NCBI GenBank assembly: GCA_020747015.1
Contig: JAGTJM010000020.1
Location: forward strand, 372,001 to 436,000
Length of the DNA: 64,000 nt
Reading direction: 5' to 3'
Source: Pyrenochaeta sp. MPI-SDFR-AT-0127
Lineage: Eukaryota; Ascomycota; Dothideomycetes; Pleosporales; Cucurbitariaceae
In this document: positions 21,473 to 33,065 of the stretch, in pieces
Numbering within the stretch: the stretch's first letter is position 1
Layout of the letters: each line of letters opens with the position of its first letter
Program-made: the position numbers and the translations under genes
The notes under the pieces: model-generated
What the model was told of the DNA's origin: nothing
The model's input: the letters and a program-made list of their open reading frames with translations, nothing else
The model's database searches: none

Positions 21473-23257
21473 ATGACGCCTTACCTTGGTGACGAGAAAT
21501 CCGAAAATGGAACCACCAATGGCACTTCAGAATCCAATACACTGCTGCTGGGCACCCGATCCGCTCTCGAGCAACTATTGGTCAAGGCAAAGGACAACCT
21601 CCCTGAAGAGTGTCTACCTCACATAGCTAAAGTCGCCTTCTCAACCGCCAATACCGGAAGCCCTTACTTCCCCAGTCCACTGAAGCAAACCGAGGCTATA
21701 TCAGCACTCAAGGCGGTTGAAGCAGGAGTTGCCTCTGCGATAGCTGACCTCTCAGATGGCTCCAAAGCACGGCACATCGACGTTGATCTGGAGAGAGCGA
21801 CCGCATTTCTATTCTCCACATATCTCGCAACTGTAGGAGGCATGGACAAATCGCACCCCAAGGTCAAGAAGTTGTTGAAAGGTCAGTCTTGCGTCTGATC
21901 TTCTGTAGTATTGCCACTAATTAGGACAGACACGGATCTTCTACAAGCACAGTCCATCCTCTATAGAAGGTTATCTGCCAACCTCTATGAGACTAAGAAT
22001 CCAGGAGAGTACTTTCATCTTCATGGCTCATTGGAAGCAACCAAAGCTCTGAACATGGTTGGACTGGAAGGCCATCGTCCCGACCTCACCGACTACCACG
22101 AATGCATTAAGATCATCGAAGACCATGTCAAGCAGTTTACTGTGGACCAACTTGAGGAGATGAACTGGAAGATCAAGCAAGCTGGTGTTACTTGTCTTAA
22201 ATGGGGCGACTTTCAAACGACAGAGCATGGACAAACGCTCCTTGCACAACCACCGTGGAAAGTAGAGTCTCTTGAGACCGAGACGCCAGCAGTTCCATTC
22301 CCGTCCAAGTCTTCACGTGCACCCAAGCCCCAGATTCTCTCGGGTATCCGGGTTCTCGAACTCTGCAGAATCATTGCAGGGCCAGCCATGGGTCGTGGAC
22401 TTGCCGAGTACGGCGCTGAAGTGATCAAAGTTACGTCGCCGAATTTGTCAGACGTGCCATTCTTCCAAGTCGATGCAAATATTGGGAAGCACACCACCGA
22501 CTTGAACTTGAAAGACCCCGCAGACCGACAAGTCTTCGAAGACCTCTTGCAGTCTGCAGACGTAGTTCTGGACGGTTACCGGCCTGGCAGCCTGAACCGT
22601 CTCGGATACGGACCCCAGCAACTCCGCGATATTGCTAAGCAACGCGGAAAAGGCTTCGTCTACGTTGCCGAGAATTGCTTTGGACACACTGGACCATGGT
22701 CGTCCCGTCCTGGCTGGCAGCAAATAGCAGACTGCGTGAGTGGTGTCGCTTGGGCTCAGGGTCTTTCTATGGGTCTAGACGAGCCTGTAGTTCCGCCTTT
22801 CCCCATGAGCGATTACGGCACGGGCTGCATGGGCACCATCGCTGCGCTTGTAGGTCTGCACAGGCGAGCCAAGTTTGGTGGGAGTTACCAAGGCACCACC
22901 TCCTTAGTTCAGTACGACATTTACCTGCTTCAGCTGGGGTTGTATGACGATCGTATGATGGCGAAGCTAAAAGAGCAGCATGATCACGAGTTCTTTGAAT
23001 TGCGACATCACGATTCAGTCGACGAAGTGGGAAAGCGGGCATTGAAGACTATGAGGAGAACACATCCGGAATTATTCGAGGAGCGACACATGCAAGAATG
23101 TTTCAGCAGGGGCTTCAACGCAGATGTCCGAACAATCCGGCCGGTCGTCAACATTGAGGGTTATTGGAACGGTTTCCTGCGTAGCTCGAGGCCCAATGGA
23201 TTTGACAAGCCGACATGGGAAGATTGGGAGGTTGACGAAGGCCTGTTGACAGCTTGA
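21473..23257 (+). CDS. CaiB/BaiF family III CoA-transferase
   Basis: Exons 21473-21881 and 21930-23257 (48-bp intron, GTCAGT donor, GGACAG acceptor) give 578 residues. The N-terminal ~280 residues include a helical region; they could be a diverged first half, as many fungal members are double length. The family core starts at LSGIRVLELCRIIAGPAMGRGLAEYGAEVIKV. It continues with ADVVLDGYRPGSLNRLGYG, ENCFGHTGPW and the segment FPMSDYGTGCMG, whose Asp (about residue 431) matches the catalytic acyl-carrying Asp of the family. The enzyme should move CoA between carboxylic acids, or racemise a 2-methylacyl-CoA; the substrate is unknown. No targeting signal is obvious. It is divergently paired with a Zn2Cys6 regulator. 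Confidence 0.92.
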
Positions 23258-25250
23258 TTCGGCGCGTTTGCACTTTGCATGGGGGTATGCGTTCCTCCTT
23301 GATTCCCACATACCCTATTCTAGCGGCATTGGCATTTTGACAAAATCGTATCTCTCCATACTTCATCTTTACACATCTACACGTCGTGGAGTTAGTTCTG
23401 CACGTTGGAATTGGCGGTCAAATACTCGGATCTATCCCTCCGACTACCGTTTTAGACACTCCGCAACATCACGGCATGTCGTTGTGAATAGCCCCACATA
23501 CCCCACGGTCTGGATTTAAATTTCATGGTTTCACGGTGCATCTTCCGATATCCACATCGCGATCCCAAGTGTTCATCCACTGTTTGCCACAGCAATGTAC
23601 CCGCCACAACCGCGCACCAGACTAGGGTGGAATCATTGGCTCGGAGAATTTGAGAACAGCTGCACCCGATGAAGAAGGACCGTTTCTACATCTGATCGCC
23701 AGGGCTCGCCCTGGCTTTGGGCGGCTCGACCTCGTTGTCGGTCTCTGCCGGTTATCTCCGTGGGAATACTTCGGCCACGCATCCGTGAAATTCTCTCTAA
23801 CCTCGCATTACACGGTATTACAACATTTGCCGTGTCGAGAGATGGCGCGCCTGGGGTTGCACAAGGCGCTAGCGGATAAGGTACCGGTCGGGTATTGCGA
23901 AAGAGACATGTAAGCCAAGTCGGAGATGGACATGATACCTAGATTGCAAACTCAGCTGATCCTCATCGCGATCGTATTGAGCAGGCCAGATGCGAAACCG
24001 AGGTATTTGATCACGACTGAAGCCAATACTACAGTCTAGATGCAGGCATCTCCACCTTTGACAAGGTTGACCTGAGTCAAATTATCGCCGCTTGAATTCA
24101 AATGGCTATGCAATCGAGTCATTCTTTACAATCACTTCACATTCGAGTGCAGGCATTGAGAATCCAAGTGCATACCAGCTCTAATGCACCTCAATTATCA
24201 AGTCTCACCGCTGGATGTTGACCCAGAATTTGGTTCAGCCAACGCATCGTTCGTCCTGCTTAACCCCGCGTCCGCCTTCCGTGCTGCAGCGGTGCGTCGT
24301 AACAACCCTGGGTTCACCTTTTTGTGGACGATGACTGGTTAACATTCCATTAATCTGCACCGCAACATCCCGTCCCCGGTCGTTCATGTTGGCAACGTCA
24401 TATCCACCCTCTGCCTAATCCGGGTCCCCTGTCGACACCTTCATTGTTCAATCTCAGCATCAGCGGTTCATCCTTGCCGCAGGTACCTTGTTCAACTTCG
24501 TATTCTTCAAACTTACACATCTCTCGTTGTCCCTCCCGCATCCCCTTACATGCAAGAGATGGTAAAAGGCTGTGATGAACATCTCTAACTACCTAATTCC
24601 ATTCCGGCCGTGGTCCATGTACTTCCCCGCATCCAATTGTTCCTCTATCTCACCCCTTCAACATTCTCATGCACACCTCGGCGACTCGTGTACAGTCGAT
24701 GTGCTCGTGTGCCGTTCTGATTGTCTCATGGGCCAGTCGCGGCAGTGAAGGACTGCCATGGCGCCGCCTTGTCTTTCAAAAATCCCTCAGTCCCAGATTT
24801 GGCTTCATCAGTCAGCAAGGCCAGTAAAAGCAGTTTGATGTCAGACCCAGCCGTCACTGCCGTTGATGGTCTTGGTTGCCGATATTGCCGTCCATGTGAT
24901 GAAGACTCCCACAGCATCCACTCTGCGTGCCCATGGCGCAAGTTGAGGTATAGCTTGTCAATTCCCGACGTGACCGACTTGAAGTGACACCGGACGTCGC
25001 TGGACAGCGTTATCCCACTTGCTGGGGCCAAATCTGTGGAACGGGGTATAAATGGGTGGAATCTAATACGCGGTTCGGAATTGATACCTGCTCTACTTGA
25101 ACTGCTCTCTCAATATGAAATTCCTCTGCCATTCCTGTGCGTGTTGATTATACTCCTGCTTGTGTCATCCAGATCATGTGCGTAGACAGCTCCGGCGAAC
25201 GCAGTGCCACTGGCGGCGCAAACGTCAGCAGTAACTCACCACGCAGCACG
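23258..25250. other. Gene desert, first part
   Basis: About 2 kb after the CoA-transferase. Balanced base composition, only short frames (23650-23913 +, 24726-25031 -) without recognisable domains. A TATA box followed by an ATG is present near its right end (see the separate entry). Confidence 0.45.
25047..25053 (+). promoter_or_regulatory. TATA box without an intact downstream gene
   Basis: TATAAAT in a GC-rich context, 62 bp before an ATG at 25115 that opens MKFLCHSC and stops after 10 codons unless spliced. The arrangement looks like a promoter plus first exon; downstream sequence soon turns TA-rich. Confidence 0.35.
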
Positions 25251-25775
25251 ATATAGTCTCTAAGGTCGCTAGCTATAGATATATGAGTATTTAGAATAGC
25301 TCCTTTAGGCTATAGCTGGTAGTTGTTGCTCCCGCATGCGTTTTCTGAGGTCCATGCTCCCATCAGAGCATCTTAGAGTGACTGAAGTTCACCGTTGTAT
25401 CTATGTCATGTTTTTGACGATTAGCTTGATGCTTCTCCCATAGTTACTCGCCAGTCATTACTTGAAGCAGATATGTCTTCTAGGATTTTGGCTATGATAA
25501 TCACAGCCTTACGTTCTGGCTCTTCATAGACTACCAGCGCTGTTCAAACCATCTATTCTAGGATACTATGACGCACAATTTGATGCAATAATGTATAATA
25601 AGTCTAAATTAAATACACTTTAACCATTGAATGTCATTTCATTAACTACATACAACATCTACAATTGTTAATTACCCTTTTCATAACTATTATAAAGCTA
25701 TTATACTAGTAAGTAGATAGCTATTCTATATTACTATTATAATAGCCATTAACAATTCCTGGCGGCAATATTGTC
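25251..25775. repeat. TpA-rich block, probable RIP-degraded repeat relic
   Basis: From about 25251 the sequence carries TATAG/CTATA runs, and at about 25560-25760 it becomes very AT-rich, with many TA steps (ATTATAAAGCTATTATACTA type) and no coding frames. The contrast with GC-balanced flanks is the pattern left by repeat-induced point mutation of a transposon in ascomycetes. No terminal repeat or transposase frame could be recognised. Confidence 0.5.
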
Positions 25776-26637
25776 GCACCCTTTTTATTCATCATTGACT
25801 AGTGTCGCTGGCTCGCATTGGATCTCCTTCGCCATGGCCAAGTCCACAGCCGAGTGAACAAATATGTCAGGTGTAGTGCCATATCATCCCGGAAGCGTTC
25901 CAAGGCTTTCATAGCAACTTATTTCAGTTCAATTGAAACCTATCCTCTTGGAGGACCCAAAAAACTCAACTGATGGAAATGCCCCTCTTCTTTCTAGTCT
26001 CCAGTGCACTCAGTATCTCACACTTAGTGACTCCCAAGTCACGCAATCAGCCTCACTTGAATATCTCAAACTACAAGCGTCCCAATACATTCACTATGAG
26101 TGTACAAACCTCACATTTAAGAGCATCATTGGGTCTTTCAGCGATGCATCAACGCCAACTTCCACTCTCAAACCACTTAACTCCGCCTGCAACCAGCTTT
26201 AGCAGGTTGTTCTTCACTTTGGCATTTGTGCTTCATTCAATCATCACTCCTTCTCTGAGCTTCAGGCTCCATCACTGTCTTCTATCATGACATCTTACAT
26301 TTGCTTCACATGCCCTGACACTCAGCATCAGTCTTCAGCCTTGATGGCTCTCGAACATAACTGAACTTCATCAAACGAACAGTTGAAGCAACAACACATC
26401 ATTCTTTGGCAAGCAGCATACTGAATCATTGCCTCCTCCACCATACCCGATCAACATCACTGTCAAGCTTCACGATGCTCATATCGGCTCGACATCACGC
26501 CAAGTGTCATCTACTATGCCTGCCCCTTGAAGGCATTTGGATTCGTTGTCTTCCCTCAGCCTGTAATTCACTGACCTCGTCCGACTTGATCAGAAACAAA
26601 AGAAAAAGAAGTACGTCACATCTTCTCCCTTTCTCTA

Positions 26638-26659
26638 ATCATCATCATCATCATCATCA
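26638..26659. repeat. (ATC)n microsatellite
   Basis: Seven ATC units in the gene desert. Confidence 0.7.
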
Positions 26660-27187
26660 AGTATCTCACTTCAATCTAAGAAAACAGAAACAAAAGAAAA
26701 CCTTCAACACCCTCTCCTCCACATACCACCCAAAACTTCTCCAATACAAGTTGCATTAGCACGCACACGCTCTTAAGGCGAAACCCCCCAACAAAGAACC
26801 AGTCCACTGGGAGCTTTTATGTACAGGCTGTTTCGACTCTCCTCCCCGACCGCGGCGCGCAAAAATGACATGGCTGGGTGCAGCTCGACGGCTTTCCGCA
26901 GCCAGGTGAAGGACGTGAACGCCTTTTTTTTCTGGAGTTCTTGGTACAACGCAAATATCGGTCTAAGGAGGATAGAAGAAGGTCAATGGCAAAACAATTC
27001 TTTGTGTTTGTATTACTAAACCCGGCCTACCGCATATGCGCTTGTATTAATCTCCCTGCAACAGCGTTCCTTTCATTCCATTGACTGGGCTGCTTTGTGG
27101 TGGACCTGTTGCAGAGCAACTGGGCGGAAGAGCACCTTTTTTCTTTCTTTTGCGCAAGATGTCGGTTTGGAATTTGCATGCATTCAT

Positions 27188-27204
27188 CAGTCAGTCAGTC
27201 AGTC
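27188..27204. repeat. (CAGT)n microsatellite
   Basis: About four CAGT units in the gene desert. Confidence 0.6.
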
Positions 27205-28051
27205 GGTGAGATGGATGGTAGGATTTGGAACTTGATCATGGCTGTGGATGGGCAATATTGTGCAAGGAAGTGTACCAATCATGAACAGATTCTAACCGGT
27301 CAGGAAGGGCAAGGAGTAATTTGTGCTGGAAGCACTTTAAACGGGTTTTCATTATGCAAATGAGTGTTAATGGTCCTCATTCAAAGCTGATCAATTTCTC
27401 AGGGCGCTTGCAAGTCATCAAATCAAATCAGAGACTGGACTGCAATCCTCATATAACACTGCTTGATGTCGAATTTATTTTTGAATGCCCTTGTTCCTCC
27501 CACATTTCCACTGTATCGTTTGCTTACACCTTTACCTTGAACACCCACACTTCAACAATACAATACGCATCTATAACACTTGCAAAGGTATCACATGCAA
27601 GTCACTCACAAGCCATTTTGTCCGCCCCAGCACCAATGACTCCTCTGCTCCATTTCCACCACAAGCAACGACTATTACGCCGCCTCCAACCTCGTCACAA
27701 TGCTGTAAACACGATATGACAAAGTAATACGAATTGATAGGGAAGATTTTAGACTGATAGAAATATATTCCCTCCACTCTATATTTTTGGTACCATGCTA
27801 CTACTCACCCATCCCACCTTATGCGTTTTCTTTGAGAAAGGTAAAAACACACACACAATCGCAACGCATATTGGTCATCATCTATTGTGAAAGTAGTCTC
27901 CAATTTTTGTAGGAACATTCTTCTACAAAAAAAGGGGCTATTTATGCAAAAGAAAAGTAATGCATCTCCCAAATAGTGCTCGAGATTTTTGCAAAAGACC
28001 ATACATGCAAGTGACCTTTCCCCTCTTCTTCTTCGTCTTTGGGATTGGCAC

Positions 28052-31000
28052 TCAAATATCTCGAACTCTGCCTCGTGGAATCTCTGTTTCCACCATCTCT
28101 AGCCCACTTAGACTTGGATATCGTTTGCTAAAGGTGTCCACATCCCACTCGTCACCGCCTGCCCCGTCTCCAGCCACCGGCGGTAGCGGCTTATCCTTGA
28201 TTGCCGGACTTGCCTTGATCGGTGAGCCAGACACAGAGACAGCTGAGCCGCCTGTCTGCAGCTTCTTTGGCTTTGGTGCACGTGGTGGTGGACCGGAAGG
28301 ATTTCGCGCATTGATTGTCGGCGGGGCGGAGAAGGATGGGATGGGAGGGTGCATGTTAGGCCGGACGGAAGAAGGCTTATTGTAGGCGATGTCTTGTGGC
28401 GGTTGCATTGAGCTGACCATGATGGGTTTTCGCGCAATGGCAGGAGCTTGTCTCACACCGCTCTGATCCTGTGGTCTGGTTGGCAGTGGTTTGCCGGTGT
28501 CGGTATACTTTCCATATCCTTCGGCAGTACGGCTGACGGTTGCAGGTTTGCTGCTTTCATCCAGTAGGTTCTTAACGCGATTTTGGATTGTAGAGGCTTT
28601 TGAGGGTCCTGCCTTGGGCTTTCCTTGGCCTTGTTGGGCAACTCGTTGTCTGTATTCTGCTGCTGCCGCCTCGACGCGCCGCTCTTCTTCCTCCAATCTT
28701 CTCTTTTCGAGCTCTCGACGTACTTCGGGCGACAGATCTTGTGTTTCGTCGATTGCACTGCGATCATCATCACTTAGCCCACCTGTAGCCTCTGAGCCGG
28801 CGATAGGAGTCAGATCGTTTCTGTTGTTGCGAGGATCAAGGAGCTGGTCTGTAGGTGTCAAGGGCGGCTGTTCACGCTCGTGCTCAGGTGTCTTGTTGTG
28901 TTCGAAGCGACGGAAGGCATCACCAAATCTGCCCTTGACAATATTGGTGATGCTTCCGCGCTTGGCATGCTTGGACTGCGAACTGCTGCGGCGGTGTTTG
29001 TGCTTATGGCCGTGGTCTTCCTTTTCTATGGTGCGGAGGAAGTCGATGCTCGATCTGACGTTCTTCTCTTCAGGCTCAAGCTCTGCATCGTCGATTGCGC
29101 TTGAAGTCGTGCGCCGCTGCAACGATGGAGCATCAAAGCTGCGGCCGGGTGCCATTTCGCGATCACGGAGGTAGTCAAGGTTTGATGCGACATGCATGCT
29201 CACTGGGCGGGCATTGGAGTTTGCGGATCTTGCGCGGTCAATGGAGTGCCCGAGGTCCAAGGCAGAGGGGCGCTGGCTTTCCAGAGAGGGGCGAGAGGAC
29301 GCAGGAGATTTAGGGATGCTGAGGTTTGACGATTTCGATCTGGATTCGAGTGATGGCCTTGCGGGGAGTGCAAATTCAGGCCTTAGAGATGGACTGCCTT
29401 GTGTCTTTTCGAACGTCCGTGGCTGGCTCATTGTACGATTATGATGAGACGACAGAGGAACCTTCCATACCGGTCGGTTGTTCACGTCTGGGAATTTCTG
29501 CTGAGGCGGGGCAGGAGATGCTCGTGGTGATGTCTGTACGCCAGTAGACACCATACCCACGTACTGTGGCGTTGGTTGATGTAAGGTCGGGTTCGACGTC
29601 CTCGGACTGTCCTTGGGCTCATAAGGCCTTGGTTTCTTGACAGAGGTCGACCTCGACACTCCTGCTGAAGGCACGGCGGATGAGGGCTTCGTTGTAGGTG
29701 CAGAGTCAACTTTGGAGACTGGAATTTGGGCAAACGCGTCATCAGCTAGAGCCTCGGTAACTCTCTTGGTAAGCGAAGGATCAGAAGTCGTGGGAGAATG
29801 GCCAAACTCGAACTTTTGGCCTCGATCATGTAGCAAGGAGAACTCGTCCAAGGATGGGAACCGTGCCGCGAGCTCGTCAGCTGCAGCACGACGCACTTGG
29901 ACATCTTGGGAGTCAAGAGCAGCAAAAGGATCGGACGATGTGCCTCTCATAGGTGATGGACTGGGTTTTGCTGCAGTAGGTTGCTGAGTGGGTGCGGTTG
30001 GCCGTCCTCTCCTCATCGGTGTGATATCAGGTATTTGCTGGACCTGCTTGACGGGGGCGACTTTCTGCAAGCCCACAATGGGCGGAGAGGAGACTTGTGG
30101 ATCGGGCGGCAGCTGCTGGTTTCTTCGAGCTTCCGACGGCGTTCGGCCAGAGTAAATCTTGCATGGGTAAGCCAAGAGCAGTTATACCAGTAAGTTGAAC
30201 ATACATCTTTGATGGGGACCGCTCGGTGCCTCATGGCGCAGACCTCTGCTACTACCTGGTAGATATTCGGTCTGTGCTGTGGGTTCTCTCGCAACATCCA
30301 GCCTGTCTGTTGTTAGCCACTGGCAGGATGCCGCACGAGACTGACAAACCTATGAGTTTCTTTATCCTGTCCGAGAATTGAGGATATGACGGGTACTTGA
30401 AAGTTGCATTCAAAATCGCCATCTGGCCCACCTCCTCGAACGGTGTCGTGTAGTAGCACAGCTTGTACAGCAGGACACCCAGTGCCCACACATCACTCTT
30501 CTCGTCGATTGGTTGTTTTCGGTAGACATCGATCATCTCTGGGCTCCGGTACTGCAGCGTCGTATGCCGTTGTATGTCGTCCTCGATCAGCCTCCCCTCC
30601 TGGGCAGTCGTGGCCGCAGGTCTCGGTGGTGCGGTCGAGCCAAAATCACACAGCTTGTATATCTTGTTGTTTGCGATTGTGGTAATCAGGACGTTCTCGA
30701 CCTTGAGATCGCGGTGGAGCAGCGGAGGCTTGAGGTAGTGCATCGTCGCAACGCCCTCGGCGACGTCGGAGAAGATGTGAAGGATCTCAGGCTCGGTCAG
30801 GCGATGCTGCAGGCGGGTGTTCATAAAGTCAATCAGTCCTCCGCCCGAGCAGAATTCCATGAGCAGAAAGACCTCATAGCCACCGCCCTTGAGCTGTGAG
30901 GCATGCGAGTCCATGTAGGTGACGATTTTGCTGTGGCCCTTGAGCTTCTTCATGGTCTCGACCTCTGTCCGCATATTTGCCAGGGCGTCTTTATCAGGCA

Positions 31001-31256
31001 CCGCTACTCTCTTCAGCACCGCAGTCTCTGGCGTCCGGCCATCGGCCTTGGGCACGCGGACGAGATAGACGTGGGCAAAGCCGCCCTCGGACAGGTACTT
31101 TTCAATTGTTACGCGGTGACTGCCCACCTGCACCTTTGTGCCGGGCGCAAAAGTGCCTGCCGGGGCATTGGAGACGGGCATGGGCGCGGGAGCGCGGTAT
31201 GCGGCCTGCTGGGCCATGGGGAGGGCGTTGGAGGGGGCATAGCGAGCGGAGGACAT
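28052..31256 (-). CDS. Ark1/Prk1-family (NAK/AAK1-type) serine/threonine kinase
   Basis: Exons 31256-30350, 30302-30205 and 30157-28052 give 1036 residues. The kinase domain spans about residues 45-330: SEGGFAHVYLV (Gly loop of the NAK family), AVLKRV (Lys), MEFCSGGGLIDFM, HRDLKVENVL (catalytic loop), KLCDFGSTA (DFG), TTLQYRSPEM (APE equivalent) and DVWALGVLLYKL. The first splice restores KKLIGWMLRENPQHRPNIYQV, although its donor is an unusual GTTTGT. The ~700-residue tail is Pro/Ser-rich and disordered with SH3-ligand-like PPP motifs, as in Ark1, Prk1 and Akl1, which phosphorylate endocytic coat proteins to switch off actin patches. Cortical localisation is expected. It is divergent from the F-box gene, 1.8 kb away. 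Confidence 0.93.
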
Positions 31257-33065
31257 TATGGGCGGTGTGGAAGCCTGCTGCGGTGCAGGGCGGCGAGGAA
31301 TCTAGCGTTTGCGCATCAAGATGGACGGGACGGTGCAAGGCTCGAGGACGGGGGGCGCAAACGAGGGAGTGGTAGCCGTGCAGTCGTGGTTGAGAGCATG
31401 CATGGCCTAGTTGGACATGTTATGCAGAGGGTTCCCATAGATCACAAGCGAAGCCACGCTACAACGTCACAGTGTCCCGTCCATGTCTGCTGCCTTCGCT
31501 CTCTGACAGGGTGGCATTTAATACTCGAGCACGCTCTTGGTCTAACTATAGAGTGCCGGTGCGTGCTGGAATCCTCCGAACACGATCCCATCCAGCCGTC
31601 CCCCGTCTGCGTCGCTGGGTAGTGCTGCTCTGCGGCGCGGAACGGTAGCGCATCGCCAACGTTGGGTAGCAGTTTCAGATGTCTTTCCCGATTGGGTAAA
31701 ACATCCTGTTCGCAGCAAAGTCAACTTGCACGCATAAATGCACATAAAAGTCCCTCTGCCTCGTGCTATTGGCTCTCGTGCTGTGCTGTAGCCGTGGGGG
31801 ACTAGACTTGGGCAGGGCTGTTTCAACAAGGGACGCGCAAACAGCGAGGTCTTGGGAGCAGTGGCAGTGGTTTGCTCTCTTGGGCACTCCAGGGCCTGAT
31901 GCGCGTTCAAAATCTGTCCAGGACGAGCGGTGACGGGTGCTAGCAGGCGGCCGTATCCGTCCACCAGCTACGTCACACGCCATGGAGTTGTGGTATCTTG
32001 AAGTAGCTGCGAGAAGGCATCAGCGCGGTGGTTTGCACGAGGCTTGCAACGGCCACGCGGCTCGCAATGTCAGATCATGCACGCGTTGGTTGGCTCATGG
32101 TTGCTTGTGATGGGAGTGCTAGCATTGGTGAGAGATGGTGAAGGCGTCCAGAAGCCACGGCATAAAAGGACTGAACAAGTGGAGACAGCCAGTCTGGGGC
32201 ACGATCCAAGACCAGCATTCTGGACGAGGGCCAGTCTGACAAGCGGGGTCGACTGTAGATTGCGCATGGCCAAAGACCAGGAACGGCCACAGTGACACGA
32301 CCGAGACGAGACTGTCCAACACGGCGATCACGGGGGACGTGTTGGAGTGCGACACACGTGACACCTGGCGCGGCCAACAAAGAGAGCCCGGCACGCCGAC
32401 GGTGGAGGCTGAGACGAGCGGTTGGGAAGGACGGCAGTAGCAGCTAAGAACGAACAAAAAGATACTTTGAAGGGTGCAGAGGAGGGCGTTGGGTGAAGGT
32501 TGTGCTGTGCATAAAGGGCCAGACGCCCTCGCACCCCCGATGGCCGCAACGAGGGACGTTGGCAGGGTACCCTTGGTGGGGAAGGGGGACTGGGAACAAC
32601 AAGAACCACGCTCCCGTCTTTGCTTGGGTATTGCTGCCCACACTGTTCGACCTTTTGACCCTGTTCACTCTTGTTGTAATACTCAAACTCCCTCTCCTCT
32701 CTCTCTCCCCCTCTCTCCGTCTCTCTGTCTGCCGCATCGAGGACGGCACGCCTTGCTAGCATCTGTGCCCATTCCATCTGCTCCACTCTGGATACCGTCC
32801 CTCGTGTGTGAGGCTGCCCAGCGCCCGCTTCGTCATAACCCGCACTCTCGCCAGTTGGGCCTCTCCAGCCCAGTGCAATCGCATCCTGTGTACCATCCAG
32901 CCCCAGGTCCCGTCTCTGCCAGTACACCGCTTGCACTGGCTCCATCGCACCCGTTTGTCGCAGAGCCAGCGGGTCGACCCGCCAACCGCCGCCATACCGT
33001 CACGCCAATTGCGAAGCCGAACCTGCAACCACCGATAGCCCGCCCACGCCATCAACTGGACCGCC
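31257..33065. other. Long divergent promoter region, kinase / F-box gene
   Basis: 1.8 kb. Long frames on the minus strand (32119-32945) overlap each other and lack domains. A pyrimidine tract at 32690-32730 marks the probable core promoter of the F-box gene. Confidence 0.45.
32690..32730 (+). promoter_or_regulatory. Pyrimidine (CT) tract upstream of the Grr1-like gene
   Basis: About 40 bases nearly all C or T on the plus strand, 340 bp before the F-box start. CT-rich tracts before the transcription start are common in filamentous fungal promoters. Confidence 0.45.

Larger units (their letters stand above)
25776..28051. other. Gene desert, second part
   Basis: About 2.3 kb leading to the 3' end of the kinase gene. 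It contains an ATC trinucleotide run at 26638-26659 and CAGT repeats at 27188-27204, and A/C-rich, low-complexity stretches around 26680-26760. Frames such as 26406-26759 + and 27321-27719 + look like chance. Confidence 0.45.

Noticed and set aside
17436..23257. Idea of a secondary-metabolite cluster around the Zn2Cys6 regulator
   Set aside because: Apart from the CoA-transferase and a hydrolase across a convergent spacer, no synthase, P450, methyltransferase or transporter is present.
32119..32945. Overlapping minus-strand frames in the kinase/F-box spacer
   Set aside because: They are read through the CT-rich promoter tract of the F-box gene and contain low-complexity Arg/Glu translations of it.
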